A DNA stretch of 64,000 nucleotides from Endocalyx cinctus (GCA_001600455.1 BCKC01000009.1:1798001-1862000), one strand, 5' to 3'; positions 31,905 through 46,047 are shown, counted from the stretch's first letter. Program-made: numbers and translations. Notes: generated from the letters alone by a model not told the origin.

Positions 31905-34900
31905 TGCTTACGTGAGACAAGGACAGGCCTCCCTAGTGAAAACCCCTCCGATATCGAGCCAATTCGACAATCACTTGGGCGGTCTATTCTTGTTCAATGA
32001 ATTTCACTCTATACGTAATTTGGTTGGATAATGCTTGTTTCGCGAGCTTAATACTAAAACGAGATACGATGTTGAATTTCTTGTGTTGAGCCACGAGCGT
32101 CAAGGTTCTTTCTAATGGGTTCGTAATTCATCAGCCAATCGAAGAGCAAATTCGCTGGGAGACTTCAGGGTCCTCATAATAAAAATCCAACACTTGGGTA
32201 ATCCTATCCTAGGTTATATAATTATACTACTTACCTAAGAATCCGGAATGGCTCGGCTGAGAATTCAGCTGATGATTGTGCTATCTTTTTCACGTTGCGC
32301 AATAAGTCTTACCGCCTCTGCACCACTATCGTGGCTGACCGTCTGACTTGTTCTCCCTTTTTCTTTTTCTTCTTCCAGGGTATACTTGGCGAATTAGGTA
32401 ATATGGTCATATTGTCATTGAACAAACCTTGGAAAAGACGAAAATGAAACCTGACGCAATATATGAAAAGTAGGTGTGCGTTGCGCATACTTACAATGCA
32501 TGTAAATCTTCAAAGACCGAACACCAAAGCAGATAACGAGAGGGAGGGGGTCGCACGACGCCGACGTCAAAAATCGGTAATTATCCAATAGCATGGTGGA
32601 GCAGGGGGTCAGACTCGCTGTAAGATGAACTATCAACTCTCCTCTCGCTATCGTATTACATACCGCATGCAATACACCATTATGTAGGTATGTTACGCCA
32701 CTTAACTTAACCATTCTTTTGTTACGATTTTCTTAAACTTTGCCTGTGAAAAATTGAATCAGTAGTTGAGAAGCGCGGTTTAACGGTTATGCATGAAAGT
32801 TCTTTTTGATTCTTTCCATGATATGGTTCAGATCAACATTACGTCTATCTCCCTCCCTTCCTCTTTTTTTTTTTTTTTTTGGTCTTTTAGTAATTCATAC
32901 CTCTCATCTTTTCTTCTTCTTTTTATCAAATTCAACTTGATCAGCCCTATATTATTTCATAGTGGGGAAGACTCCATCCCTTCCCCTACTTTTGGGATAT
33001 TTTACAGGGTACTGAACTCGTAATGATTTATTAACTTCAGAGATTGATTGCACTAATCGTAATAATACCTGGCTATTATTCACTTTGAAGCCAACTCCAC
33101 TCCGTCGCATCGTTGCCCTACTCGGCCGATATTCTTGTCTTATCTCCTTAAATCTCAATTTTTGAACATTATGTAAGGACGGCTATTCGTAAACCCACTG
33201 ATTGGCAGATATGCCTGATGGATATGATATCAAATTCACACGTGGTATGAAAGGGCTCCCCGTGATGGTGTATATCTATATCCTCGTTTCTCGTATTGGA
33301 CTTTTTCGAATGGGGTCCATTCTTAACCAAGTCCAAGAAAAAAACTGGGAAGCGGGAACTGTGGCTTGAGATCCGCGCGTTTGTGAAGTAACCAATTAAA
33401 AGTAACAATTCACCATCCACAGGCACGGCACTTTTACATCCATAAAAAATAAATAAATAAAATAAAATGAAGACGACGTAATAGTATCTCGAGGAAGCGA
33501 GCACGAATAATCAAATGAGTCGTACGAGAAAGGAAGATGAATGGGTTATTAGTCATGCGTAAAGAAACGCCACTTCGGAGTCGATCCCGATATTGCTTGA
33601 TAGGTCTTAAAATCAAATATCCACCCATGTGGGAACAATGCACCAGTGGTATGTACATGTTTATTTTTATATCCTTGATCCTACCCTACGTAATCTACGT
33701 AGTGTAGTATCTCGTACTTGTCGACAGGTTCACCTTGGTAAATTTGTGGGAGGCGATCTCTCCTGACTTCACCTCCAGACCCCCTAGAACTTACTCGGTT
33801 CTTACGTGAAATATCCTTTTCTCCCCTTGATCTCCCTCCCCCCCCCCCCTTCTCTTCGCAGCTCTTCAACCTTCTTCTTGCTTTAAGGATCAATTAGCTT
33901 TCCTGGAGTCTGGACCGAGCAGTGACAGCAGTGGCGTCCGAAGATGCAGGGAGAGAAAGAGTGGGGAAAAAAAGGGACGAGTATACAGAAAGTGACATAG
34001 AGATAGAGAAAAGAAGACATATTCGATGTCAACACGGTCTCGCGATAATGTCGTCCGGGTTCACTGATGTGACAAGGGGGCAGATCAAGTATATGGACAA
34101 GGGGAGGAAAGAAAGGGGTTTGGGCGGAAGAAAGGTGGGGAAAAGAGAGAAAGGAGTATCTATAGAGTTTGATGATGGAAGAAGATAGAATAGACTGTAG
34201 TATACCGACTATACTGACCTGATTCCATAAAATGCAAAACGATGCATGGTGAGATCCGAACCGAATATTCTAGATAAGTAAGCGAGCATACTTACTCCGT
34301 AAACTTTTCTTACTGCCGCTCAACGATCGCGTCGCATCATCAATATCTAAAATGTTGATTTTGCTTCTCTACTTGATTTTCACAGCTTCCACCATCATGA
34401 GACCAACGCCTTCTCGACCCATTACTTCCTTAAGAAAATGATAATATAATTATGTACTTTTTAACTTTAAAGTGAAGTGACAAAAAAATCTCGTCATCCT
34501 CGCATTATGACCAATTCAAATTTATCTATAACCCCGGACTAAGAACCACGTAACTATAACGCGATCTTACCATCTTACCAAACAATACTACTATTACGGC
34601 GGATTCGCTACATGTGCCGAATTCAACATCAGCCAAGGCATATCGATGCAAAATTGTCTCCGGGCGGAGTCCCTCGGGGTCAAGAAGAATTCCGTATATC
34701 TGACACATCTTTAATATAATTACCAATACATTCCGAGAAAACTATGAGACTGGTTATATCTCGAAAACTTTTTATTTTTTACCTGTTCACGTAATATGTA
34801 GGACCTAATATTAACACAAAGACTCAATATATATATAGTGTTAAAGTATATCAGATATGTGGTAGTACGCCTCGTCCAAGGCAGAATCAAGAAATTTGAT

Positions 34901-35531
34901 ATTCTCTTGAATTGATGGCTATCTTACATGCGAGGAAGACTACCAATTAATATCAAGAATTGAGATCTAATTATATTTCAATAAAGCTACCTAACGCATA
35001 ACCGCAACTATAACATGAAAATTTCTTCGCGATGATAATTTCGTCAAGTCTGAGTGAATATAAAAAGTTTCGATCTGACTTGAACGAGATATTCATACTA
35101 TGTGAGATATGGGCTCCTGAGATCGGTCTCTCGCCAGATCCATCATCACATCGTAAGTTCCAAGCTCTGAAAAGCAGCTTGGCCTAAAAAAGAAAACCGA
35201 TCTAAACGAGATACTCAGTCCTAGGGTGATGGTCGATTGATACCTTTACCAGAGGAGGGAAAAGAGACCGGGAGGAACGGGGGGTGGCGAAAAGGGGGAA
35301 ACTACTCACTCCTTGCTCGATTAATACTTGATCTGCTATATTTATCCCTACCACATGCAACTTTACATCCTCATCCATAACGATCCCCCAAGCCATCATG
35401 TCTTTTTCTACAGATAGACAATCGAGCAAGTAGGTCCCTAAGTCTTACTTTACCTTCCTCTCTCAATGACTGCCGACATGTCATCTCGACTCAAAGCAAA
35501 TTCATTTCTGGAGCATGACAAATCAATGATA

Positions 35532-35570
35532 CCCGACGAACCGGCCCGACGAGTTGGCCTGACGAGTCGG
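35532..35570. repeat. 13-bp tandem triplication
   Basis: CCCGACGAACCGG, CCCGACGAGTTGG and CCTGACGAGTCGG follow each other without a gap in otherwise AT-rich DNA, about 330 bp beyond the stop codon of the SEC7 gene. It is GC-rich and internally semi-palindromic. Function is unknown. Confidence 0.7.
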
Positions 35571-35897
35571 CATAATAATAAGAATAATGAGTAAATAATA
35601 TGCGCCTATATGTATAGATACAACATAAGTTCCGTGAACTTTTCTTTTGTGTTACCGCAGACATACAACAACGCAACATGACCTGTATCTATCTAATTTT
35701 GTAGCGGACCTACCCGAAGTTGGACAAAAAAAAAGTGACAACAGAATCTCCCCCTCTTACAAATGACATGAAGGGAAAGTAAGATAAATGAAAAAAACAA
35801 GTAATGTAGCAAAATGTAACACGGATAGATAGATTTAAAAAATAAAACTTGGTTTTCTTTTTCTTCCATCATACACTAACATTCTCCTTATTCAACC

Positions 35898-38800
35898 TCA
35901 ACCTTTCATCGTATTATTCCCCACTTCTCCCTCTTCCGCTCTACTTATAGTATCTGGAGCTGCGGCGTGGCTAGCGATGCCTTCCTTCTCCTCTTTACCG
36001 TTACTAGCGGCAGCAGCGGCGGCGTTAGCCACCATACCCTCGATGCCGAGTGCCACCTCTCCCACGCGTCGGAGGACGGAAAGCAGCGCAGCCCGTAGAT
36101 CGGAGCTGATCTCCTTCCCTAACAACTCCACCACCAACGGGTAAAAGGCGCGGACGTGTTTTTCGAACTCGGCCTCGGGCCAGATCGCGTACCCTTCGAG
36201 CACGTCTACGACGACCGGCCTCCATGCGACGATGTTACGCTGCTGCGACTCTTCCTCAAGCGCGAGGTAGCCCCGGATCACGTCCTTGCACAGTGGCACG
36301 AGCGCCTTCTCAACCTCGGTCTTACTCTCGGCCCTCGATGGCGACGTGTCGCTAAACATGCGGAACAGGATCTGGATATATGTTGCCGCCGCACCGCTCT
36401 CCTGTTTCAGGAGATTCGGAGGCTGCTTCATGAAACCCTCGCGCCAGAGCCGCATGCGTAAGTCCTTATCTTCGTTGAACCGGCGGGCAAAAAGGAATGA
36501 CTTCTTGAGTAGTGCCATAAGCCGCAGCAACTCCATCGACGGAATCTGAGCGTATACCGCGTCGTTCGAGAACAGCTCGTTGACCGTCTCGATCATTAGT
36601 AGCTGTAACACACACCGCGAGATGATTCGGTTAAAGAACCGTCTGCGGGCGGCGGTCACAACCACTGGTTGTTGCTGAAGTGACGAGGTCGGTTTGTAGT
36701 CTTCGAGCGGAGTCGCAGGAGTGGTATTCGTTGGAGTGGGGAGAGATTCACTGATGTTTTGAGTCTTCATAGGCGATTCAACTTCAGCATCAGTATCGTG
36801 CTTCTCGCTTCCGTTTGTTTTCAATGATTTCTCATCTGGTGATGAGTCACTTGTGGGTGTAAGGGGTGGCACTTCGAAGGTAAGTCCATTTGGAGGAGGC
36901 GACAGAGTAGGTGGTGGCACATTGATAGTCCCAGCCGAGAAGAGTTGGTAGGCAGTGGTTCGTTCAAATAATTCACAGAACGCCCCCACAATCTTCGACC
37001 AGTGTTCTGAGCTGAACTTCTTCACGTTCTGAAGTATGAGCTGTTGTAAGCAGTTGCTACCGATTCTTGCGATAGTATCGTTCTCCTGGCATATGCAGAG
37101 AGTGAGTAGCTCGAGGAAACGATCGAGCATATATTCAAGTGCATCGAAGTAGTGTGTAAATAGAATAATCATGTTGCGAAGAGCTTGGATCATCGTGGTA
37201 GATAACCATACTGACAGCTCTTCGTGACTGAGGGCGTTGGACATCTCCGGCCTGGATCGTAAGACCATAAAAATAGGATATAGTTGCTGCCTCCATAATA
37301 TGTCCCAGAAATCCGAAGGGAAATCACCGCCGTATCTGAGTAGTGCCTCGAAGAAGTAGTTCAATGCGTTTGACCGAACCTCGAGATCTTCTCCAGTCAT
37401 GAGAACATCGTGGAAAGCGAAGAGGATAGGGAACCAGAAGCCCTCCTCCACCGACGTGCCGCCTTGTTTTCTTGCCAGAGCATCTGCCGATTTAGTAGCC
37501 TTTTTATCCGTGCCTAATGACAACGGACACTCCGGCGTCTTGAGCATGCGTGGTATAATCGACTTTAGAGTTTCCATCGCTTGCAAACTCTTTTTCTGGA
37601 ACCTAATATTCTTGGAGAACTCGGTCAAACAGACGATCAGGTCCGTAAATGCACCCTGGGAAATAACCACACCAAACCGCGTTTTATATACCAAGGTGAC
37701 ATTCTCGTATGCCAAAGTTACAATTACTTCGTTTGGATCCCGGGCGGCAACAGTGAACGCCCCAAACATGGTTCGCCACCCAGACCGGATGTTTTCTCCT
37801 CGAGCTTGAATCATCTGAACAAGACATCTTAAAGCCATATCTTTTACCGTTAAGTTAACAGAGTTAGCCATGACATGTTCGAATGGCTTCAAGAAATCTT
37901 TTTGAAACTTGAAACCAGGCAGCTCCTCGATTTCCATGAAGCGCATCGACAACTGTCGGAGAGAATCGAGCGCGAAGTATACGATGGCTGTATTGTTGTG
38001 GCATCCAACTTTGTTGAAGTGTTCACCGAGGACAGCCCAAATATTTGTCCACTCGAAACGCACACGAGTCATGTTGTAGTAACTGATCTCAACAATCTTC
38101 TGCAGACTGTATGTTCGAGGAGATTCGTTGGAGCCAGAAACTTTGATCTCATCCCAACTGACTTCGGTCAAAGCTCTGGCAAAATGAACAATGGCTTCGC
38201 CGTTGAGACGAGCCGTGTTGCTAAATATGCGGTCAACACTCTTGATGACCTCGTCTGACCTACTTTCGAGGGCAATTTCTGTGGAGAAGCCCCTCGTCCC
38301 GGGGTTAGATCGATTTCGCCGACGTGTCGAAGCCGTAGATTTCCGTGACTCGTTAGTGTTTGTCCTCTCGGGAGGTACGAAACGCGCTTTAGACACGTCA
38401 GGAATTGAGCCTTCGTCGACACCTCCGGTGATCAATTGCAGTCGATCCAGCTGGCTGATGCACATAAGGATGTCCTTCCAGGACTCTTTCAAATAATTGC
38501 CTTCGGTTTGGCCGAGTTCGAGAATAACTCTCAGTGCCTCGATATTCTTGGCGAGGATTTCTTGAGGGTTATTCATGTTCGTAGCGTTCTTGAGGGCCGA
38601 CATGAAAGCCTCACGAGGGGTCGCTAGGTCGAATAGACAGGCTATCCTCGTAGCCTGCTTCATTCCCTCCAAGCACAATTTGTTCACATCCAAGTTATGA
38701 GCTTTTTGCATCTGATTCGAGAAGGCGGAGAAGAACGACATCCATGTCACGTCGAACATAGGGCCGACATGTTTGAACGAAGATGCTGGTATAAACTTGA

Positions 38801-41540
38801 TACCTGCTCGCGCCGCATTCTTTCGCTGATTCTTAAATAAATTCTTGAACAACTGTTCTGAGCGTAGCGATATCTCCTCGGACTGCTGTACGTAGGCTTC
38901 GCGCTGTAAATCCCTTCCTACGTTGGAAAAAGCCTGTCCAATTCCCGCAGCAAAACCCGTTGACGGTGCTGTTGGCACGCCGGCGGCCGCAGCGGCATCT
39001 CGTTCACTCTTCAAGACAATTTCATTGCCCGCAATTTCGTCATAAATTCCATTGAGATACTCCGGAGGCAAGTCGGCGTTGTCGTTGATACCCCTGTTGT
39101 TCTTGATGAAATCTTCCTTGCTCATACGCCTGGCAATCTTACTGCTGTGAAGATCTGTGTTCAACAAAATGACCGAGTACGCGAGGACGTAGGCGGTATC
39201 GGCATTTGCGAAGGCATTAGGATTTCCCATGACGTATCGGTTCGCAAACTTCAACATGAAACGATCAATCTTCTGGGCCTCTCCGGGAAGACGGAAGGAC
39301 TGGAGGAATTGTCGTAGAGCGTCGACGAAGCGCCGTTTAGAAAAGTCCATGGTATCCACAAATGCGTGCATGATCTCGATATTTTTCGGCTCACCTTCAC
39401 CGAGATACTCTCCGATCTGAGCCTTATCTAACCTCTCATCAGAAATGAGGAAGTTGGCAATGTCAGTGGGGCTATCGCTGGGGATGAACCCGGACTGGAT
39501 CAGCAACTTTATGCCTTTCTTCGGCTTGAAGTTGAATTGTCGAATAGCATTTGAAAGTGCCGTCTTCCGAGCCTTCTCTTTTTCAAGCTGAGCCGGATCA
39601 TCCTCGAGAACCGGCGTTGAAGGGGGGATGGGAGTCTCGAAACGCGAATTGCTGTCATTCATGGACGGGTCTATTGACTCCCGGATGTCATCCATCGAGG
39701 GACGGATGTCGCCGTCGGGGGCGGCGCCGTTGAGTTCGGGACGCCCAACAACGGACCAGTTTACAAGCGACCGCAACGCTTCCACGAGCGAGTCTAAAGC
39801 TGCTCTTTTCATGACATATTCTCTGGGAATATCAGGTTCTGTCTCAGCCGGAGGTGCAATGTCCCGGATATTTAGGGGGGGTGGGAGGACGCCCTTCAGT
39901 TGCCATTCGGATGCGCTATTGACGGTAGAATTCTTTTCCTCGTACAATTGCACCTGGGTTGAGGTGACGGTTACAGGGGTTATGGCAATTCGCGCCAGAT
40001 CTTCAATAATAGTCTGGAAGATGTTATCCACATGAGAATCGCAGTCATAGTTGAGGTAAAATTCGACCAATCCCCGAGGATCGCCGCAAAATCTAATTAA
40101 GATGCTGAGGAAATAAAGCTTTTGGGTGGGAGGGGCGGTCCTTTTAGCTAAAAGCGCCAAGTAGATTTCATTGAGGAACACCTCAATTTCTTTCTGTAGT
40201 TGTTATTAGAAGCGTACTACGAGAAAATTACAGGAGCGGGGCCCTACCTTGAAAGGAGCTCGCATAAACTTCAACATGAGCCAGAAAATCTCACAGCACA
40301 CCTCGAAGACTTTGTCGACCGAACTAGCACCATTTCTTGTTATACTAAGACACAAGTAAAATTTGGTGGCCTGAAGAAAACTGGTGGGTTCGTTATTTTT
40401 TGTATTGGTAATTGTACACAATGGCGAAGTGAAGACGGCGATGTGGTTATTCAAGAGGGTGCGGATGAGGTGTAGAGATACAAGTTTCGATCGCATATGT
40501 TGGCCTCGGAAATCATATAGCTGATCGGGAGGAAGGACTTTGGTGGAGAGATTGCAAAAGGAGCGGAAGACGAGATATGCATCACGTATATAGACTTCGT
40601 CTTCGGCTTCTAACGATTCGGCGGTATCTTCTGCTTCGGTTGGAACATCGCTCTGAACGGTCTGTTCCGACACGCTCCTCGCGATTTTCTTGTTGGATTT
40701 TATCTGGGTTACCATCGTAGGACCGTCGCCCAAGTTCGAGTCGTCGAAGCTCTTTCTATGTTCGAGATCCTTGAGCGTCAGCTTTCCGACCCCGTCGTTG
40801 GTCGATTCCTCGGGAGAGGTCTCCGATTGCTCTTCGTTGGAGGCGACTTCGGCGGATTCGTCCTCGTCGCGGGAGACGCCGTTGCCGTTGGCGATGGACT
40901 CGGCCGGGTCGAAGGTGACGTTGCTAGAGCTGTGTTTCAACTTGCCGAGGTTCACGCGCGCCTCTTTCATGTGTAATCTCATCTTGACACGCTCGAAAAC
41001 CATGCCGACCATCTGGGTCAGGGTACCCTGGGCGGCCTGCTGGTTTTCGGTGCTTCGCGACAAGAGGAAGACATTGTAGACCTGGCGCACGGCCTTGAGC
41101 AAGCCGGCGCCGTGGACAACAATCTTATCGTTCAACACGGCGGCCAATAGGGCCTGGACGATATGGCGCTGGACATCGACGGGGGTAATCTCGCCTTGGA
41201 AGCAGTCGCATATGGTGTCGATAGCTCGGTCTATCATAGGGGCTCGCTCGGTGCCATCTTCCTGAGTGGCGCCGTTGGTAGAGCTAACGGAGAAATAGGA
41301 GGAGGAGATAAGTTTTTGTATAGAGTCGAGGGCGGTGTTGATAAGCTGGCTGCTGCCAGTCTTGGTAGCTAGCTGTAGAGGAGCAAATATGACATCGGGG
41401 TCGGGTAGTTCAGAAGAGGAGGCTTCTTTTATAGCATTGACGGCCTTCTCGGCAAGTTCGTGTAATTGCTTATTCCTCTGGGCTTCCTTGGAGGAAGCGA
41501 TAGCCTCGAGGGAGGAGACCACGAAGACTAAGGAGCTCAT
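35898..41540 (-). CDS. SEC7: Large Arf guanine-nucleotide exchange factor (SEC7/BIG family)
   Basis: Two exons, complement(35898-40193, 40248-41540), encode 1862 residues; the 54-bp intron splits K/KEIEVFLNEIY. The protein activates Arf GTPases at the trans-Golgi. It has the full BIG layout: N-terminal DCB (about 1-230), acidic Ser-rich linker, HUS domain (VFEVCCEIFWLMLKFMRAPF; FLNEIYLALLAKR) and a Sec7 domain at about 645-830. HDS repeats and a Pro/Ser-rich stretch before the last domain follow. The catalytic glutamic finger is visible in FRLPGEAQKIDRFMLKFANR, and AYSVILLNTDLHS is the second Sec7 signature. Length fits filamentous-fungal Sec7. It is the longest gene in the window and has only one intron. 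Confidence 0.95.
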
Positions 41541-43641
41541 CGCGGCCGAGTAATGAACGATGATGATGATGCTTGTGCCATTCGGGAGGGTCGGTTTTAA
41601 GCAAGTACGATATATTCTATTATAATGGAGACTTTAGTATTCTTCGTCTTGTAATTTGTATGGTTTCTGAGATCTTCTGTCGTCTCTCGTTTCTAAAGAA
41701 GAAGAGCAGGGAAAAAAGGGATTGGTTATAGGTAGCAATTGGTATCTGAAATTATAAAATTATTCAAAGGTGATTTTACTTGGCTGATGAATGACAGGCT
41801 GCTGGCTTCTCCGAGGCTATGATTAACGGCCACGTCCCCTAAGAGATGGAATTTGATAGAGATATTTTAGGTTAGTTTAGTTGATGACAGAATGCTACAG
41901 TACACAATGTTAATAATAAGATCGACCCTTGCTTACGGAGTCGAAAAGAATCCACTATTTTAATAAAATACGGGTATGGACCATCCATGGATCCGTATTT
42001 TGGGATTACATACGAAAGTTCTATTACATAATTTCGAGAAGGTCCCGAAGATGAGATTTCATACGTAAGCAGCTGGCAGGTAGGTGGCTAGGGTGGGCTG
42101 TAAAGCCACGGGTAACTACAGCCACAGTATTTTTTTTTTTTAACAACAAAGCAATCACTAGCCACACAATTGTCACCCTTGTTTTTATGCATACGGTCCA
42201 ACCAAACTCAGACAGCAACTTGTTCCAATAATATATAGGTTAATATCATAATGTATACGGAGTATATGCGTATGCATTAATTCCTATTTTGTCGGAGAAA
42301 ATAATCAATTTTGTGTGTCTGAGACAATGGACTAGGATACTAAAAGCTGTCAAAGTTATTGGATATGAATTGATTGGTCTAGTTGAATTATACATATATT
42401 AGTACTTGTAGTAGGGCCACGTATAAATTGACATGATGATATATCCATGGATACATAGTAATTGAATAACGACTGATGGACGATATTGTAATATGATTTA
42501 ATGTCAAACAGCACTTTTGCTGCAAGAGACTTGTGTATTGATTGATTCAATTATTTATTTTTTTCCAAGATCTGAAAGTGTTCGGTTGCCGGATTCCTTT
42601 AAATACCACAGCAAGTCCGTCCATCTGTCTGTGTACTATGAAGAGCTTGAAGTTTCAAGGTAGATCCAACCAATCAGAAATAAGTCGCAAAACGGATTTA
42701 GTTGGGGAGCTCCATAAGTCCATTGCGGTCCCTACAGATTCCGATATAGGACATGACCTTGATTATTTCACTACTGCTTGAATTCTATAAGGTTAGTATA
42801 TATGTAATGTACATAAGCAATAATTCATCTTCGAGATAAAGTAAAAGATAGAACGGAAAGATATAGAAGATTAAGTAAATAGTACAGAAAGGAAATAAAA
42901 ATGTCAATGGAGAATTGAGAATTGATTAAGTTTATATAGAATTGGAGGATAGGTTGTATATATATATTTATATATATATTTATATTTATATTTATATTTA
43001 TATGCAATTCCTTTCAATTCTCAACACTTTTTTTTTCCCTATCAAAAAAGACCCCCAATTTGCCTAGTAATACATCTTATCACGAAAATAATCCGCCTTC
43101 GAATTTAGACCCACAATAGCTGCAGCCAGTCAGATTTATTTGCTAAATCCAAACCAAGAATAGTGCATTTCAGCACGGAATAGTGAATTCTTGTAGTGGT
43201 TGTAGTCAACTGTATCTCAATAGTCTTAGCACCCTTGATTTCCCCTAGTGTTTTGTTGACCATCATTTGACAATTTTTTTTTTCTTTTTCCGCCTCACAT
43301 AATCGCGCTTTTCCTTCTATCACCACCAAGAACCAAAGAACAGAAAAAAAAAAAAATAGCTGTCAATCTCTTCACAGCTCCCTTTTTTTTACCCTCCTCT
43401 ATCAATTATACCCAATTGATCTAGGTCAATTTCTATCCGGTGCCGACATTTTGTCTGTTCTTTTTTTTTTATTTCTTTAGGTGTTTTATATTCTCTAGCG
43501 GACTTGGTTATTTTCCATTTCCCTCGTCAGCTGAATATAGCTTACCTATTCTCTTCGATTTTTCCCTCCGCCATCCGAAATCGATACCAGTAATATTCTT
43601 ACACCGAAATATATACCTCTTTTTTCCATATCAACAGCAAA
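41541..43641. other. Divergent SEC7/LAT1 intergenic region
   Basis: About 2.1 kb, AT-rich, with no supported gene. It contains a TTTATA-type microsatellite at about 42958-43003. The final 350 bp are CT-rich, which fits the promoter and leader of the E2 gene at 43642. Confidence 0.5.
42958..43003. repeat. (TATATT/TTTATA)n microsatellite
   Basis: About 46 bp of alternating TATATATATT and TTTATA units in intergenic DNA between two divergent genes. No protein-coding role is seen. Confidence 0.8.
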
Positions 43642-45090
43642 ATGTTCGGCGCCGTATTAAGAAGGCAAGCCCTTCGGACCTCAGGTCTCCGATCTGGCTC
43701 CATATCTCTAGCTAGATTTTATGCCTCTTTCCCGCCCCATACCATCATCAAAATGCCCGCCTTGTCGCCTACCATGACCGCCGGAAACATTGGTGCTTGG
43801 CAAAAGAAGGCCGGAGACTCCATCGCCCCCGGTGACGTTCTAGTCGAAATCGAAACCGATAAGGCTCAGATGGACTTCGAGTTCCAAGAAGAGGGTGTTA
43901 TTGCCAAGGTCTTGAAAGAGGCTGGTGAGAAGGATGTGGCCGTCGGAAACGTATGTCGCTTACTTACCTACCCTTTCACCACATTTATCCCTCTTTGCTT
44001 TACTAATATTTTCTCTTTCAAATTATAGCCTATCGCTGTCCTCGTCGAAGAGGGTACCGATGTTTCGGCCTTCGAGTCCTTCAGCGCCGCCGATGCTGGT
44101 GGTGATGCCGCCCCTGCCGCCCCCAAGGAAGAGAAGAAGTCCGACTCCAGCTCGAGCTCCGCCCCGACCTCGGCACCCGAACCTTCCGCCACCGAGTATG
44201 CCTCTGAAGGCAAGCTTGAGCCTTCTCTTAACCGTGAACCCAACATGACCCTCGGCGCGAAGCGTTTGGCTAAGGAGATGGGCGTCGCTGTCTCGGCTCT
44301 GAAGGGCTCCGGACCCGGCGGTAAGATCACCGAAGACGACGTAAAGAAGGCCTCCTCCGGTTCTGGCTCCGGTCCCGTTGCTTCCGCCGCCGCTTCGTTC
44401 CAGGATACCCCTCTGTCCAACATGCGCAAGACCATCGCCCGCCGTCTTCAAGAATCCACCCAGAACAACCCCCACTTCTTCGTCAGCAGCACTCTGTCCG
44501 TCTCTAAGCTCTTGAAACTCCGACAGGCGTTGAACGACTCGGCCGAGGGCAGCTACAAGATTTCCGTCAACGACTTCCTCATCAAGGCCATGGCTATCGC
44601 TTCCAAGAAGGTCCCCGCCGTCAACTCGTCGTGGCAGGGAGACTCTATCCGCCAGTACAGCAGCGTTGACGTCTCCGTCGCCGTCGCCACCCCTAACGGT
44701 TTGATCACCCCTATTGTTACCGGTGTTGACGGTCTTGGCCTCGAGGCCATCTCCGCCAAGGTCAAGGAGCTCGCCAAGAAGGCCCGCGACAACAAGCTTA
44801 AGCCCGAGGAGTACCAGGGTGGTACTATCTCCATCTCCAACATGGGCATGAACGCCGCCGTCGACAACTTCACCGCCGTCATCAACCCGCCCCAGGCCGC
44901 CATCTTGGCCGTCGGTACCACCAAGAAGGTCGCCGTTCCCTCGGCTGAGGAGGAGAGCGACGTCGTGTGGGACGACCAGATCACCGTCACGGCGAGCTTC
45001 GACCACAAGGTCGTCGACGGTGCCGTCGGTGCCGAGTGGATGAAGGCGCTCAAGAAGGTTATCGAGAACCCTCTCGAGCTTTTACTATAA
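43642..45090 (+). CDS. LAT1: Pyruvate dehydrogenase E2, dihydrolipoamide acetyltransferase
   Basis: Exons 43642-43950 and 44029-45090 encode 456 residues; the 78-bp intron has donor GTATGT and acceptor TTATAG. E2 forms the core of the mitochondrial pyruvate dehydrogenase complex and transfers acetyl groups to CoA. The first 28 residues are Arg/Ser/Ala-rich with no acidic residue, a matrix-targeting presequence. A single lipoyl domain follows, with the lipoylated Lys74 in ETDKAQM. After an Ala/Pro/Ser linker comes a peripheral-subunit-binding domain (about 167-210; [19 protein letters not shown]). The acetyltransferase domain carries the catalytic motif DHKVVDG near residue 428. Length matches fungal Lat1, and strongly GC-biased third positions suggest high expression. 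Confidence 0.96.
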
Positions 45091-46047
45091 ATACAAACAT
45101 AAATGTGGAAAGAATTTTCGTATCGTTATAAATCCAAAAATAAACAATTCAACCAGAGGGAGGGCGTCGGAAGGGTATGAATTTCGTTCTATAGACCATG
45201 GAAAAAAAGGGAGTCGTTTGAATTTCTCCCTCAAATTCTTTTTTTGTAGCATTAACGCCACGCCATCATCACACCCTTCTGTAATAATAAAACGAGCTTT
45301 TTAAACATGATGAACCAAGAATATATTCCTTTTTTTTTTTAGTAATTTCTTTCACTTGCGCTGAAGATGACGGAGTACGATTCTAGCTAGTCATTGACTT
45401 AGACTGAGGCGATTTCAATAGAGTATAAAACGGGCGGCTTTGTATATGTATGCGTAAATCTCGGTCAAGCGTCTTAGAGATGGTGGCCCGCGTGGGATAC
45501 ATATAATTAGATACGACTAAAAACTGGAAGAGTTGATAAGACTGAAAACGAAGTCTTAACATGTTAGGTTTTAGAAGAGTTGAGAATCGACTCTTGGCCG
45601 AGTCAATGATGAAAAAACTGCAGTGCGGTGATATGATTTTTCCATTTCCGTCGCTCGCGGGTATAAGTAAATAAAAGGGGTGAGGTACCAGTTTAAGCTC
45701 AAGGTTGTATCTACGTGAACCTTGTAGTGAGCGCGATGTGAGAAGTTTTCTTCCTGCGAGAGGAGCATCCACGGGGTACCACATGTTAACAGGGATTCTT
45801 TCATCCGATAACTATTGTAAATTCATGAACTCGTATAAAATGGCAGGGCGAAAGTGACAAACAAAATCCAAAACCTAACTCGACATTTTACTACCTACAA
45901 TTTCTTTCATCATATAATACCTGATATGCCTCTACACGTCATTGATCCCTCTCCCAACTCTCTTGTACAAGTCAAATACTTTTCGTCTACCCCACCGTAT
46001 TTTGATACGAGGCAGAGGGCTTCTCTCGACACAAACCGCGCCCCTCT
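45091..46047. other. Convergent intergenic region, LAT1 to oxygenase
   Basis: It holds the 3' flanks of two convergent genes. A 133-codon ATG frame on the minus strand (45383-45784) has no recognisable domain and ordinary non-coding composition, so I do not call it a gene. Nothing else is seen. Confidence 0.5.

Larger units (their letters stand above)
30442..35897. other. 5.4-kb region without a recognised gene
   Basis: Only short, non-conserved frames occur. Contents include a 30-bp A run at 31281-31310, CT-rich stretches near 31680-31760 and 32340-32380, and a C run near 33838-33849. A small ORF lies at 31794-31904 and a 13-bp tandem repeat at 35532-35570. The region could hold long non-coding transcripts, an extended promoter of the Zn2Cys6 gene, or decayed DNA. 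Confidence 0.5.

Noticed and set aside
33169..33504. 111-codon minus-strand frame with a hydrophobic start resembling a signal peptide
   Set aside because: No ATG at its start, AT-rich hydrophobicity only, no splice partners or conserved motif.
45383..45784. 133-codon ATG frame on the minus strand between LAT1 and the oxygenase
   Set aside because: No recognisable domain, no conserved-looking blocks, and composition like the surrounding 3'-flanking DNA; probably chance.
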